From Lycorma delicatula (taxonomy: Eukaryota; Arthropoda; Insecta; Hemiptera; Fulgoridae): 64,000 nucleotides of DNA. Numbering within the stretch: position 1 is the stretch's first letter; every line of letters begins with the position of its first letter. Of this stretch, positions 1 to 10,250 are shown in pieces. The stretch lies in assembly GCF_047948215.1 (NCBI RefSeq), contig NC_134458.1:141836036-141900035 (forward strand), written 5' to 3'. A program made the translations under genes and the position numbers. The notes beneath the pieces were generated by a model. It made no database searches. It saw only the letters and a list, made by a program, of their open reading frames with translations, and had not been told where the DNA came from.

Positions 1-2149
1 GCTCCATGTAAAGATTAAAAAGTAACGGAGATAGGGAACATCCTTGTCGGACTCCCTTTCTTATTATGGCTTCTTTCTTATGTTCTTCAATTGCTACTGT
101 TGCTGTTTGGTTCCTGTACATGTTAGCAATTGTTCTTCTATCTCTGTATTTGAACCCTAATTTTTTTAAAATGCTGAACATTTTATTCCAGTCTACGTTA
201 TCGAATGCCTTTTCTAGGTCTATAAACGCCAAGTATGTTGGTTTGTTTTTCTTTAATCTTCCTTCTACTATTAATCTGAGGCCTAAAATTGCTTCCCTTG
301 TCCCTATACTTTTCCTGAAACCAAATTGGTCTTCTCCTAACACTTCCTCCACTCTCCTCTCAATTCTTCTGTATAGAATTCTAGTTAAGATTTTTGATGC
401 ATGACTAGTTAAACTAATTGTTCTGTATTCTTCACATTTATCTGCCCCTGATTTCTTTGGTATCATTACTATAACACTTTTTTTGAAGTCTGACGGAAAT
501 TCCCCTTTTTCATAAATATTACACACCAGTTTGTATAATCTATCAATCGCCTCCTCCCCTGCACTGCGCAGTAATTCTACAGGTATTCCGTCTATTCCAG
601 GAGCCTTTCTGCCATTTAAATCTTTTAATGCTCTCTTAAATTCAGATCTCAGTATTGTTTCTCCCATTTCATCCTCCTCAACTTCCTCTTCTTCCTCTAT
701 AAAACCATTTTCTAAATCATTTCCTCCGTATAACTCTTCAATATATTCCACCCATCTATCGACTTTACCTTTCGTATTATATATAGGTGTACCATCTTTG
801 TTTAACACATTATTAGATTTTAATTTATGTACCCCAAAATTTTCCTTAACTTTCCTGTATGCTCCGTCTATTTTACCAATGTTCATTTCTCTTTCCACTT
901 CTGAACACTTTTCTTTAATCCACTCTTCTTTCGCCAGTTTGCACTTCCTGTTTATAGCATTTCTTAATTGCCGATAGTTCCTTTTACTTTCTTCATCACT
1001 AGCATTCTTATATTTTCTACGTTCATCCATCAGCTGCAATATATCGTCTGAAACCCAAGGTTTTCTACCAGTTCTCTTTATTCCGCCTAAGTTTGCTTCT
1101 GCTGATTTAAGAATTTCCTTTTTAACATTCTCCCATTCTTCTTCTACATTTTCTACCTTATCTTTTTTACTCAGACCTCTTGCGATGTCCTCCTCAAAAA
1201 TCTTCTTTACCTCCTCTTCCTCAAGCTTCTCTAAATTCCACCGATTCATCTGACACCTTTTCTTCAGGTTTTTAAACCCCAATCTACATTTCATTATCAC
1301 CAAATTATGGTCGCTATCAATGTCTGCTCCAGGGTAAGTTTTGCAGTCCACGAGTTGATTTCTAAATCTTTGCTTAACCATGACATAATCTATCTGATAC
1401 CTTGCAGTATCGCCTGGCTTTTTCCAAGTGTATATTCTTCTATTATGATTTTTAAATTGGGTGTTGGCAATTACTAAATTATACTTCGTGCAAAACTCTA
1501 TAAGTCGGTCCCCTCTTTCATTCCTTTTGCCCAGCCCGTATTCACCCACTATATTTCCTTCCTTGCCTTTTCCAATGCTTGCATTCCAATCTCCAACTAT
1601 TATTAAATTTTCATCTCCTTTTACGTGTTTAATTGCTTCATCAATCTCTTCGTATACACATTCTATCTCATCATCATCATGGGCGCTTGTAGGCATATAG
1701 ACGTTAACAATCGTTGTCGGTTTAGGTTTTGAATTTATCCTTATTACAATGACTCTATCGCTATGCGTCTTGAAATACTCCACTCTCCTCCCTATTTTCT
1801 TGTTCATCACGAAACCTACTCCTGCCTGTCCATTATTTGACGCTGAGTTAATTACTCTAAAGTCACCCGACCAAAAGTCGCCTTCCTCTTCCCACCGAAC
1901 CTCACTAATTCCTACTATATCCACGTTTACTCTATCCATTTCCCTTTTTAAATTCTCTAGCCTACCAACCTTTTTTAAGCTTCTAACATTCCACGCTCCG
2001 ATTCGTAGAATGTTATTTTTTACTTTTCTGGTGACCCCTTCCTTAGTAGTCCCCACCCGGAGATCCGAACGGGGGACTATTTTACCTCCGGAATATTTTA
2101 CCAAGGAAGGCGCCTCCATTATTGCTTTTGAAAATGCAGAGAGCCACAT
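1..2149 (-). CDS. RTE-type LINE endonuclease-reverse transcriptase, partial (3' end off window)
   Basis: This is the polyprotein of a non-LTR retrotransposon: an AP-like endonuclease nicks target DNA and the reverse transcriptase copies the element RNA there. The minus frame is open without a stop from 2188 to base 1; I checked every line of sequence. The first Met is at 2149 and a second at 2119. Counting from 2149, the endonuclease starts near residue 53 (WNVRSL), followed by GISEVRW, VGDWNAS and the catalytic SDH near residue 281. The RT shows RKAPGIDGIPVELL near 515, FIDLEKAFD with its catalytic Asp near 644, and RQGCSLSP near 701. The second catalytic RT motif (FADD-type) lies beyond the window. 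The layout resembles RTE/BovB elements (craniofacial-development-protein-2-like ORFs). The clade is inferred from motifs. The intact frame suggests a young copy. Confidence 0.92.
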   Translation of the reverse strand, partial: MWLSAFSKAIMEAPSLVKYSGGKIVPRSDLRVGTTKEGVTRKVKNNILRIGAWNVRSLKKVGRLENLKREMDRVNVDIVGISEVRWEEEGDFWSGDFRVINSASNNGQAGVGFVMNKKIGRRVEYFKTHSDRVIVIRINSKPKPTTIVNVYMPTSAHDDDEIECVYEEIDEAIKHVKGDENLIIVGDWNASIGKGKEGNIVGEYGLGKRNERGDRLIEFCTKYNLVIANTQFKNHNRRIYTWKKPGDTARYQIDYVMVKQRFRNQLVDCKTYPGADIDSDHNLVIMKCRLGFKNLKKRCQMNRWNLEKLEEEEVKKIFEEDIARGLSKKDKVENVEEEWENVKKEILKSAEANLGGIKRTGRKPWVSDDILQLMDERRKYKNASDEESKRNYRQLRNAINRKCKLAKEEWIKEKCSEVEREMNIGKIDGAYRKVKENFGVHKLKSNNVLNKDGTPIYNTKGKVDRWVEYIEELYGGNDLENGFIEEEEEVEEDEMGETILRSEFKRALKDLNGRKAPGIDGIPVELLRSAGEEAIDRLYKLVCNIYEKGEFPSDFKKSVIVMIPKKSGADKCEEYRTISLTSHASKILTRILYRRIERRVEEVLGEDQFGFRKSIGTREAILGLRLIVEGRLKKNKPTYLAFIDLEKAFDNVDWNKMFSILKKLGFKYRDRRTIANMYRNQTATVAIEEHKKEAIIRKGVRQGCSLSPLLFNLYME

Positions 2150-2410
2150 TTTCTTGGAAAAAAAAACTGCTGTAGTTTTCCATTGCTTTCAGCTGCGCAG
2201 TACTCAGAGGACTGAGTGATGTTGATATGGCCGTTTAAGTCATTGTGACTCACGCCCCTAACAACTACTGAAAGAGCTGCTGCCCTCTTTCAGGAATCAT
2301 TCCTTAGTCTGGCTCTCAACAGATACCTCTCCGATATGGTTGCACCTTCGGTCCAGCTACTCTGTATCCCTGAGCACTCAAGCCCCCTCACCAACGGCAA
2401 GGTCTCATGA
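2150..2410 (-). other. 5' UTR of the RTE-type LINE
   Basis: This GC-richer leader precedes the first Met of the LINE ORF. On the minus strand it runs from CATGAGACCTTGCCG through conserved-looking blocks such as GGTATCTGTTGAGAGCCAGA and GGGGCGTGAGTCACAATGAC. The composition changes sharply to AT-rich spacer just above 2410, which I take as the element's 5' end. Some LINE 5' ends carry self-cleaving HDV-like ribozymes; I could not fold this one by eye. Confidence 0.6.
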
Positions 2411-3649
2411 TTCATAGAGGAGGGTTATATAACTATATAGAGACAATTGTAATTTTTTTAAAAGCAATTTTAATCAAAATACTTCCAAATATGATTAAAT
2501 ATGCGTTTTAATTGCTTTCATTTAAAATGTAAGTTTTAACTCGGAAATAGGATATGCCACGTTTAAAAACAATAATTGCAATTACTGTTTTTACGAGCGC
2601 ATCTTAAAAACAGCAATCGCAATTATTATTTTTAACAGATGGTAACTTTAAAAGTTTTTGGAGCGCTAGAAAATTTTTGTTTCTCAGTGTGGCAGTGGGG
2701 GAAAAGGTTTGAAAATTAATGATATAATTAATCAATATTGTTTTAAATTTTTTTATGGTTTTACATGTAATGATGGCCGCGGACGATATTAATTTAAAAT
2801 TTACGCACCAAATAATGTGTGTAATGATTGATTGATACAAATAGAATATAATCGTTAAATATGCACAATATATCTGGAGAATACCAAATAAACTGTTTTC
2901 ACTGCACGTTGTTCTATATTGATCAGACTGGATGTACTTTTAAATAGACATAATGAATACTTAATAGCCTTTCACATCAAGATTTTATAACTTAATCACT
3001 TCATTGGTATAAAGGTTACTAATATTATCAAAATCCCCTGATATTCTACACACAAACGTCGTTTGGTATGACCACAACTTAACATACTTAAACAGTTTAA
3101 AATTCATTAAAAAAAAATACCATCGGTATACTAAATGAACCGATGCAGTTCACTTCATATACACTTTGTGATATGATCATTTTTTTACTTACATCAATCT
3201 AATTAAAAAAAAACAGTTTCTAACACCAGCTGACGCCAGTTTGATAACCTGTTTTTTTTTTGTTAGTGAAGCAATTTTTAATTACAATAATTTCAAATTG
3301 ACTGGAACCATAAGTAAATTTGACTACAAAAAGTAAATGACATGCATAGAGATGTTTCCATTGAAATTTTTCAAAGAATCATATATGCATACATTATGTA
3401 TCCATATCTTATACATTACACGTAAAAATATAACAAAGATAAACAATTGCACACTATTATGAGTCAAAAGAAGATTGATCAAGTACAGAACATAAAAAAA
3501 GAAAACTTTAAGAAATAGTCTAAAGAGTCTAAAGAGTAAGTTAAAGAATCACAACAAGCAAACCAAACGAAGAAACAGTGAAATAAAAAAAGAATAGAAC
3601 CAACAAAAGTAAATGATGAAAAGAAACAAAACATTTTGATGATGCGTAA
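2411..3649. other. AT-rich spacer
   Basis: No coding signal is convincing here. The 78-codon minus ORF at 2604-2840 has AT-driven composition and no recognisable motif. The one structured item is the hairpin at 2565-2633, listed separately. Confidence 0.6.
2565..2633. repeat. 29-bp inverted repeat with 11-nt loop
   Basis: The left arm is 2565-2593, the loop 2594-2604 and the right arm 2605-2633. Of 29 positions, 26 pair. The three mismatches are A-C or C-A on the plus strand but become G-U wobbles on the minus strand, so a minus-strand transcript could pair along the whole arm. It may be a small palindromic repeat or a hairpin-RNA precursor; function is not shown. Confidence 0.7.
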
Positions 3650-5860
3650 CATCCTAAGGTAGCTGATTCATTCTAAATCTCGAAGAACCTCACATATCCA
3701 ATATGTTCAACCGCTTTAGGCGCCTAGGTCCTCGTTGTTATCCAGAAGGTTAACTGCGAGCCAGTTCACATGTCCATTCAGTCCTTTTTTTATTTAGGAT
3801 TGAATCGCCGTATCTCCTCTCGAATGGTTGGTGCCATTGTATTTCAATGGTTTTTTTTTTTCAAACGACGGCGCTTCTGTTATATTTCTCAACAATTTGT
3901 TCTGGAATCGTTGTACGGTATCAATATTACTCTCGGTTGTTGTATCCTACACCGGGATCCCGTAGGTCCAAATCGGTTTCAGGATTGTGTACAACTGCTT
4001 GTTGGATAATTATAATTGCGACCCCTTACTAGCAATCAGTACATCTCTCTGATGTTATGTTGTTTTCGTTTCTCTGTGATGCGAGTCGACGTCAGACGGC
4101 AATCCAGATGCAGTCCCAGGTATTGCACGCTGTTAGCATGCGGGATGAAAACGCCATTCAGTTGAACTCGCGGGCACTCAACTCTCCTAATCGCAAACGT
4201 AACCGGATTAACCTTTATCTTCCATTTATATACCCATTAATTAATCAGATCCAATGCAGTTTGCTGTTTAGTGGAAGCTATGATAGGGTCAGCATTGCCG
4301 TGTCATCCGCAAATGAAGCAACTGTAATATCCTCTGGAATCGGGAGGTTTGCTGTGAAGATCGAGAATAAAACGGGCACTAAAACCGACCCTGAGACACA
4401 CCCGATATGAACAAGACGTGATTGTACCTCAATTCGGAGTAACGTCCGTTCAGGTAGCTGTGCATGATCAAGAAATACGGTTGAGGAATGCTCGTTTTAA
4501 ATTTTTACAGTAGGCCAGGAAGTCAAACCTTATCAAAGGCCTGCTGAACACCTAAAAAAAAAAAAACAGCCGTGCAATACATTTTTTCTTTCAGGGACTT
4601 GCTCAAAACTTTGACAATCCTGTGCATTTCTTCGATCGTTGAGTTAACACCTCTAAAGCCGAATTTTTTTTCTTTTCCCCTGCCATGAGCTGGACCCACA
4701 GCTAAGTTTAATTCAGCCCAGGGGAGTGTCCTTTAACTATAATGGATTCCCCGCCCCCCACAACTGTACGTCTGGCAAGGTAGATCGGCCCGCCGGTTGG
4801 ATCTGTTTTATTGTGCCAGCTTCTAACCCTCAGTGAGGAGACGCCGGATCCAGCAATTCTACAACCTTTATCCCCTCGCAGAAGGCCGAACTGGTAGTCA
4901 GAAACAACAGGCCCCTTCCCCACAATCGATCATAGCCTCCGAAGTAGTAATTTTTCCAACAACTTCTATAGAATCGGTAATAGTCTTATCGGTCTGTATG
5001 AGGTTACATTTTTGGCCGGTTTACCCGGTTTCGGGGCAATTACCATTTGCAACACCATATCTTCCGTCTGCAGCTGGCAATTCGAAGAATGCCGTTAAAG
5101 AGGTGTGTTATATTGAATGGAAGCAAAATAACATTTTGTTAGTTATTAAGTCATACCCAGGAGGTTTCTTTGAATTCCGTCCTCTCTTGATTACTTGCGG
5201 AAATTCTGCTGACGAAAAAAAAGGTTTCATTGGAAGACTCATAGGAATAGGGATACTCAGGAATTCATTTACGAGTATTTTCTCTTCATGACCTCCTCGT
5301 ATGACCAAAGTCTGAAAGACCTTGCCTAAATGCCTAGCGAATTAGTCAGCTTGCTCATTGTCGCTCCGAGTCCATGATCCATCCAACATTTTCAATGATT
5401 GGAACGAAGGTGACGATCTCTTGAAGCCATTCGTGGTTTTCGATAGCGAGTAATTATTCGTTTGGAAAAGGGAGAGATTCTCTTCTAAGTTTCAAAAAGT
5501 TTCGCTTTTAATAGACCTCGGTAGCCGTTTTAATCTACGATGAGCTCTATTCAAAGATGTTCTAACCTCAGGCCTTCTCTTACATTGCCACCTCCGTTTA
5601 AGTTCTCTCTTGTCAGAAATAAGATCCATAACCTCCGTATATAACCTCCTTATCCGTACAAAACGGATAACCAACGTTGAAAGGAAATCGGAGAACATGT
5701 CATCCCTAATACCATCTGGATAGTTAGTCGTGCAAACTGTGTCCTTGGAGACGGAGATAATTTCGGTCAGTAAATTATGTTTCCGAGATTAATATAGCAT
5801 TCTATGATTCGGTCAACACCTTCTACTTCCTTATGTCGACAAGAGAGGCCATTCATATTC
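3650..5860 (-). pseudogene. Jockey-clade LINE ORF2 (endonuclease-RT), decayed
   Basis: This is the decayed ORF2 of a Jockey-type non-LTR element. Read on the minus strand, an endonuclease start ATWNMNGLSCRHKE lies near 5830-5865. The frame then jumps almost at once to the endonuclease-RT linker at 5492-5698, so most of the endonuclease is deleted. RT blocks follow: KKPPGYDLITNKML near 5130-5175, PKPGKPAKN near 5020, QQAFDKV near 4530, a SQGSVLVPVLFSIF stretch near 4370-4410, and the intact catalytic FADDTAML near 4295-4325. Thumb and C-terminal regions continue to about 3700. Frames change several times and there are many stops. A 220-bp retroposed insert interrupts the RT at 4668-4885. The exact 3' end is unclear. 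Confidence 0.8.
4668..4885 (-). mobile_element. Retroposed R1-clade LINE 3'-UTR copy inserted in Jockey RT
   Basis: The insert breaks the Jockey RT within its QFGFR region. On the minus strand it ends in an A-rich tail (GAAAAGAAAAAAAA) next to TTCGGCTTTAGAGG. The sequence before it carries TTCGGCCTTCTGCGAGG, which I read as a diverged target-site duplication. The body matches the 3' UTR of the R1-clade LINE at about 26,910-27,060, sharing the order ACTCCCC, CTGAATTA-ACTTA and AGGGG-A-tail. It is therefore a 5'-truncated copy of that family or a SINE borrowing its tail. The 71-codon ORF inside it is incidental. Confidence 0.65.
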
Positions 5861-6490
5861 CAGGTAGCAATCGAGGAATCTGGCCATCAACGAAGTTTAG
5901 AGATCACCGTCGTGAGTAAGCTTTGAGGTTACCTGTTTGCTGTACCAGGAAATCGATATTTGATGCTAGTTTCTGCAGTTTATTCTCAGAAGCGTTACAG
6001 GTATTACGTTTAACAGCCGCAGCATATGTTCTTGGGCGAGTGATAGCATGATTACTCAGATTCCTACTTGTTTCTTCACCCAGTGAAGGGAAGTTGGCGT
6101 TGCTCATATCTAAAGTGGCTCGTTTGTTCCGATTCTAGAGTGGATTAGCAGTTTTCGTATCATGTTTCACCCTTTGCCTCTGCTTCCTCTCCAGGATTTT
6201 TTTATACACCTGTACCTCCTGTAGTTAGCAAGGTGGTCTGATTGGCAGAGCGCACAGGTCGCCCTGTGATATGGCCCTCACTTAACATAACGATAAGGCC
6301 TCATACAATTATTTTTCGTTTGCCCATATTGCTGACATCTCTTGAACTGGGGCAAACCGTGGGGAGGGGGGAGGGTTTCGTTGGTGTTTCGAACCTAATC
6401 CCAAAGTTGGCGATATATTTCGAGTTAATTATTTCTTTGTTGATTTAGTTTGAATTTAGATTGACAGAGAACGTCGACAACGGTTCTTTT

Positions 6491-6766
6491 AAGTTTTTTA
6501 AACATGACACAGTCGATATATAATATTATTTATATATAAATAACTGAAATATAACCTTACCAACAATTCGTCCGCAGTCTCTTTTCTAGAACTTTCGGTC
6601 ATTCGACCATTCTAAGGAAAAGTTATTTTTCAATTTATATCATTAAAATTAAAATATGTAAAAAGTAAATTTATAAAATGTTAAAATCACAACAATTTTA
6701 TACTGTGACGATCAGCTGTTCTATAACTGGTAAGGTTATATTTCATTTATTTATATATTAATAACT
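6491..6766. mobile_element. Non-autonomous DNA element inserted in Jockey gag, 8-bp duplication
   Basis: GTTCTTTT occurs at 6483-6490 and again at 6767-6774. Removing 6491-6774 rejoins the gag frame exactly, so this is a target-site duplication and not chance. Inside is a 37-bp inverted repeat (6526-6562 and 6728-6764) with two mismatches, containing GAAATATAACCTTACCA. An 8-bp duplication suits a hAT- or P-like origin, but the inverted repeats do not reach the left end, so the family is open. It has no coding capacity. Confidence 0.75.
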
Positions 6767-7002
6767 GTTCTTTTGTCACCCGGTGGCGTGCAATAATTAT
6801 ACTTTTATCCTGTTTCCTTTACTTTTGATTTCCTCCTTAACAACCTTGGAGATCGAGTACTGCAGGTACGCTATTTGGAACTCGCTTTCGTCCTTTCGAG
6901 TGAACGTGTGACCAATTAATCCTTATGCACGAACCAAATCGATAATTTTCTTGTAAGCGTCAACATCTTTTGAGGCAGCACATGGTTGTTTAGCATTAAT
7001 TA

Positions 7003-7055
7003 CTCTTATGTAAGTAAGTAATTACTTACATAAGTAAAGCTTACTTACTTACATT
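7003..7055. repeat. TTAC/GTAA microsatellite with dyad symmetry
   Basis: Short GTAA and TTAC repeats run in opposite senses and form a local palindrome. It lies in the ORF1 remnant of the Jockey element. Confidence 0.6.
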
Positions 7056-7814
7056 TTTAAAGCACTGCTTAGTCAGTCTTTGTCACGACTGTTTGAATTA
7101 GTTCGTAGAGTCTCATAACATCCGTTACGCCGTATAATACTACCGGTGGAACCTTAATAGAATTCTACTGGGTATTTCCAACGATGTCATCCTCCATCGG
7201 AGTTTTTGTATTTATTAGATAGGGGCAAATTACTTTCAACGTTTTTTGGAGTACGCAGGACTGGTATTGTTTGCCACAGCAGGAAGGTAGTCTGAGAATC
7301 AGTAATTTCAGCATTAGTTTCGCTTTCAGAGATGTTAACCATATCAAACGTTAAACTATCTCCGATTAGTTTTCGGCGAAAAAGGTTGGTGGGGTCCCTT
7401 TCCGGCGATACTACGTCGCTTTCTGTTGTATAAGAAACTACCACCTCTAGAACTCTCGGTTCCGTCGCTGGAAACAGCTGATTTCTGGTCCATGATTTTA
7501 CCCGCCAATACAGGCTAGAAGTTAACCCACACAATCGTTTTAAAAACTGACTAAAAAAAGTCGTATTAAGCAGTTAAAAATAATTCTAGAATACGATACC
7601 TTTTAATTACGTAAGATATCAATCCGCATAAACGGTACACCGTTTATCATATAAAAACACAGAAATCACGGAATATTATATAAACACAACTTCTATAAAA
7701 AAATCAGCTGTTAATGAAAATATGTTGTGAGGTAATTTTTTTAAAACGGTCTAAAATATATTTTGGTTCAGTTTGTCGTTTGAAAATTTAAAATAATTAT
7801 AATTTATCTGAAAT

Positions 7815-7965
7815 TTATGGCGCGAGTGTTAGCGTTTCGGCCTTTAATCCGGAGGTCCTGGGTTCGAATCTCGGTTAGGCATGGCATTTTTCATACGCTA
7901 CAAATTTCCATTTCTCATAGGGCAAAATGACCAAAGCAGTCGATGCCCGTCATCTGAAAAAAGGA
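7815..7965 (+). mobile_element. tRNA-derived SINE
   Basis: The RNA polymerase III B box GGTTCGAATC is at 7861-7870, with an A-box-like segment about 40 bp upstream (GCGAGTGTTAGCG). A tRNA-unrelated body follows, including GGCATGGCATTTTTCATAC, which recurs at 31,650. The 3' end is diffuse. It is a SINE and not a tRNA gene because no acceptor or anticodon stem closes. Confidence 0.65.
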
Positions 7966-8296
7966 TGAAAAAATTTTATTCTGTTGTATAAATTTTCAAT
8001 ATTTAACACCAAATAATTAATTATTACTGTTTTTTTATTCGTTTGTTAGTTTTATTAAATTTTGAGGCCATTAGCAGTTACGTTTGGATTGAGCCGTTAC
8101 AAATTCTTTTACACCCGTGATCTTCGGTATAATAGGCAAGCACTTAATCTCCTGTGATACTGCGGCTGGCTAGAATTTTTTTTTATCTAGGTATTTTTAA
8201 CATATGGTGAAGATGGTTAGTTGTAATGTTCACCTTACATACTTTTTAAACGATTTTCTTTTTAGGTTTTTATTTTATATACTAAATATTACTATA
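7966..8296. other. AT-rich spacer
   Basis: I see no gene or clear element here. Confidence 0.5.
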
Positions 8297-8770
8297 TATA
8301 TTATTATTATTATTATAAGTCGAGAACTTCATACTGGAAGACGTTAAGCATTCATGATACTTATTTCTTTCGCTTGACATTCTTCTTTTTCTTCCAAAAT
8401 TCTTTCATTCTTTCGGAAAAGGCCTTTTTCGATTCTTCATACCATTTTGGACGATGTTTAGGCTTCGGCGCTTCTGGTTTAACTTCCCATCTATCTATTT
8501 TGTTTCTGTCTATGATCCCTCCAGCGTAATTCCGGCGTGTTCTAAATCTTTTCGTGATTTTATGCGAGCCAGGGGATTGCAACTTATAATGATGTTAAGT
8601 ATGCGATTATTCTTTTGGTCAGTCGGTTTTCCGGCAGCCTGCAAAGGTGTCCGAAGAATTTCATTCGTCTTTTCCTTATGTCAGTTTCGATGTTAGAGTA
8701 TGTTTCAACAATTTCGTTCGGTTGTAATCTGTATCCTTCTTCAGTTTGTCTCGGTCCCAATATTTTCCTT
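8297..8770 (-). pseudogene. 5'-truncated RTE-type LINE, ORF C-terminus and 3' tail
   Basis: On the minus strand, RRMKFFGHLCRLPENRLTKR (near 8620-8680) is the post-RT domain of RTE-like elements. After a frame change, the open stretch 8582-8361 ends in the basic C-terminus SERMKEFWKKKKNVKRKK, typical of these ORFs. About 40 bp past the stop the element ends in an (AAT)n run at 8297-8320; RTE LINEs usually end in short tandem repeats. No RT core is present, so this is a dead 5'-truncated copy. It could belong to the same family as the element at 1-2410, but the homologous part of that element lies off the window. Confidence 0.65.
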
Positions 8771-8820
8771 TCCTGTTTCTATATTTCTTCTATTTCGGTT
8801 TACCTAGTTAAGGTCAATAT

Positions 8821-8958
8821 TTAGTTTTCCTCCAGGTTATGCATTATTTAACGGATTAATCTTATCAAAATTTATTTATCTTAATGACCCTTCTAATAGT
8901 ATGGAAATAGTGGTTTTACAATATATTTTAAATTTAAGTTCTTTCGGCTCATCTTTTA
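8821..8958 (+). repeat. Dispersed repeat copy 1 (internally deleted)
   Basis: It starts TTAGTTTTCCTCCAGGTTA and ends near GGCTCATCTTTT. It matches 9992-10250 on both flanks but lacks about 120 bp in the middle. No coding capacity or family is recognised. Confidence 0.75.
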
Positions 8959-9837
8959 TAATAATATATTATACTATGTTATATATAATATATAGCACAT
9001 TATTTTTAAATAATATAGTAAGATTTACATAATTTCATTCATGTATTTATTAAAAAAAAGTTGTTCATTTTCTTCTAATTATTATGTTGCAAAAAAAGAA
9101 CTCCCGTTTTTTCATTTAATTCCTAACTTAACGTTCTTCTTATAAAAAATATATTAAGGACAAAAGATTAGTGTTAAATTGTAATTTTATTATTACTGCT
9201 GCGGAAGAATTTTTTACCGACTGTAGTTAAGTACTGGTCCGTGATGAATTACACCGTAATTAATTACGCGGATAATTATAAATAATGGAATTTTAAAAAA
9301 TATTCTTTTAGATTATCTTCTTTGAATAGAATTTAAATTATTTCATACTTTTTTTTTATTTTCTTGAAATAAATATACAGTATTAGAAATGTTTAAATGA
9401 CATTTAAGTAAAAGGATTATTACTTTTTTCCCAAGTGTTATATCTTTGTAATTCATAACGTACTTTATTACTAAAAGGCAATATGTAGCTTTAATAGTGC
9501 TTTTTTTTTTATAAAAATATAACTTTAATTTTTTATTACTTATGAGAAAATAAAATATTATTAGGTTATTAAAAATATATTTTTAGTATAAAATATCATA
9601 AACAAATTTAAAGCTTACAGATTTGAAAGTTGTATTTAAAAGGTATAAAAGTATGGAACAAAGTTAAGACGACAAGAAAAGTTGTGTAATTAAAAAGTTT
9701 TAAATATATGCATCTCAGCGTAAATTTCTTCTCTAAAAATATTTATGCAACACAAGTTTTACTTAAGAAAAAAGTTAAGAATTCATTGTTGTTGTGTTTG
9801 TTATTATTATTATTGTTATATTTTATTTTAAATTATA

Positions 9838-9889
<52 letters not shown>

Positions 9890-9991
9890 GTAATGTTACG
9901 TGCAATTATTTTATTTATTAATTACATATTTTTATTTTTTTAATAATTTTTATCCCGTTGAAGACGGGATAAACGGCATTCATTCAATTAA
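8959..9991. other. AT-rich spacer with ATT microsatellite
   Basis: No gene is seen. An (ATT)n run spans about 9836-9891, and a small hairpin (TCCCG-TTGAAGA-CGGGA type) lies near 9954-9970, just upstream of repeat copy 2. Confidence 0.6.
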
Positions 9992-10250
9992 TTAGTTTTC
10001 CTCCAGGTTACGCGTTATTTAACGTATTAATCTTACAAATTTTTTAACGTTTAATGTTGAGATATATTTTTACTCTCGAGTTAATTGTTAAAGAAATATA
10101 CGAAAAACAAAAATTGATTAATTTACTTGATTTCTATAGATTTAGAAAAAAGAATCGTCAAAATCTATTTATCTTAATGAACCTTCTAATAGTATGGAAA
10201 TAGTGGTTTTACAATATATTTTAAATTTAAGTTCATTCGACTCATCTTTT
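9992..10250 (+). repeat. Dispersed repeat copy 2
   Basis: It has the same ends as 8821-8958 and the same orientation, 1.17 kb apart, with an extra middle segment of roughly 120 bp (about 10,036-10,160). Confidence 0.75.

Larger units (their letters stand above)
5904..7534 (-). pseudogene. Jockey-clade LINE ORF1 (gag-like), decayed
   Basis: This is the gag-like RNA-binding ORF1 of the same element, upstream of ORF2. A plausible start is the Met at 7534 with an open stretch to 7187. The central gag domain is readable near 6870-6960 (GLIGHTFTRKDESEFQIAYL) and ends in EPLSTFSV near 6465-6490. CCHC zinc knuckles follow: RCQQYGQTKNNC near 6310-6345 and CALCQSDHLANYRRYRC near 6200-6250. The C-terminus is the open stretch 6107-5904 (SYAAAV-like: RPRTYAAAVKR). 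A 276-bp insert at 6491-6766 splits the central domain. There are several stops and frameshifts. Jockey identity rests on the knuckle arrangement and the adjacent ORF2. Confidence 0.75.

Noticed and set aside
66..2219. Plus-strand ORFs at 66-404, 531-977, 1461-1700 and 1749-2219
   Set aside because: They are antisense shadows of the intact minus-strand LINE frame, which carries all recognisable motifs.
2604..2840. 78-codon minus ORF near the hairpin
   Set aside because: It includes one arm of the inverted repeat and has no recognisable motif or composition signal.
7855..7885. A functional tRNA gene
   Set aside because: The B box is good, but no acceptor stem or anticodon arm closes, and the following body recurs elsewhere; it is a SINE head. 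The same applies at 18,465, 35,531, 43,739 and 43,845.
9708..9893. ORFs over microsatellites (9708-9893, 13593-13904, 19847-20263)
   Set aside because: Their bulk is translated (ATT)n, (TA)n or (CA)n repeat, with no independent coding evidence.
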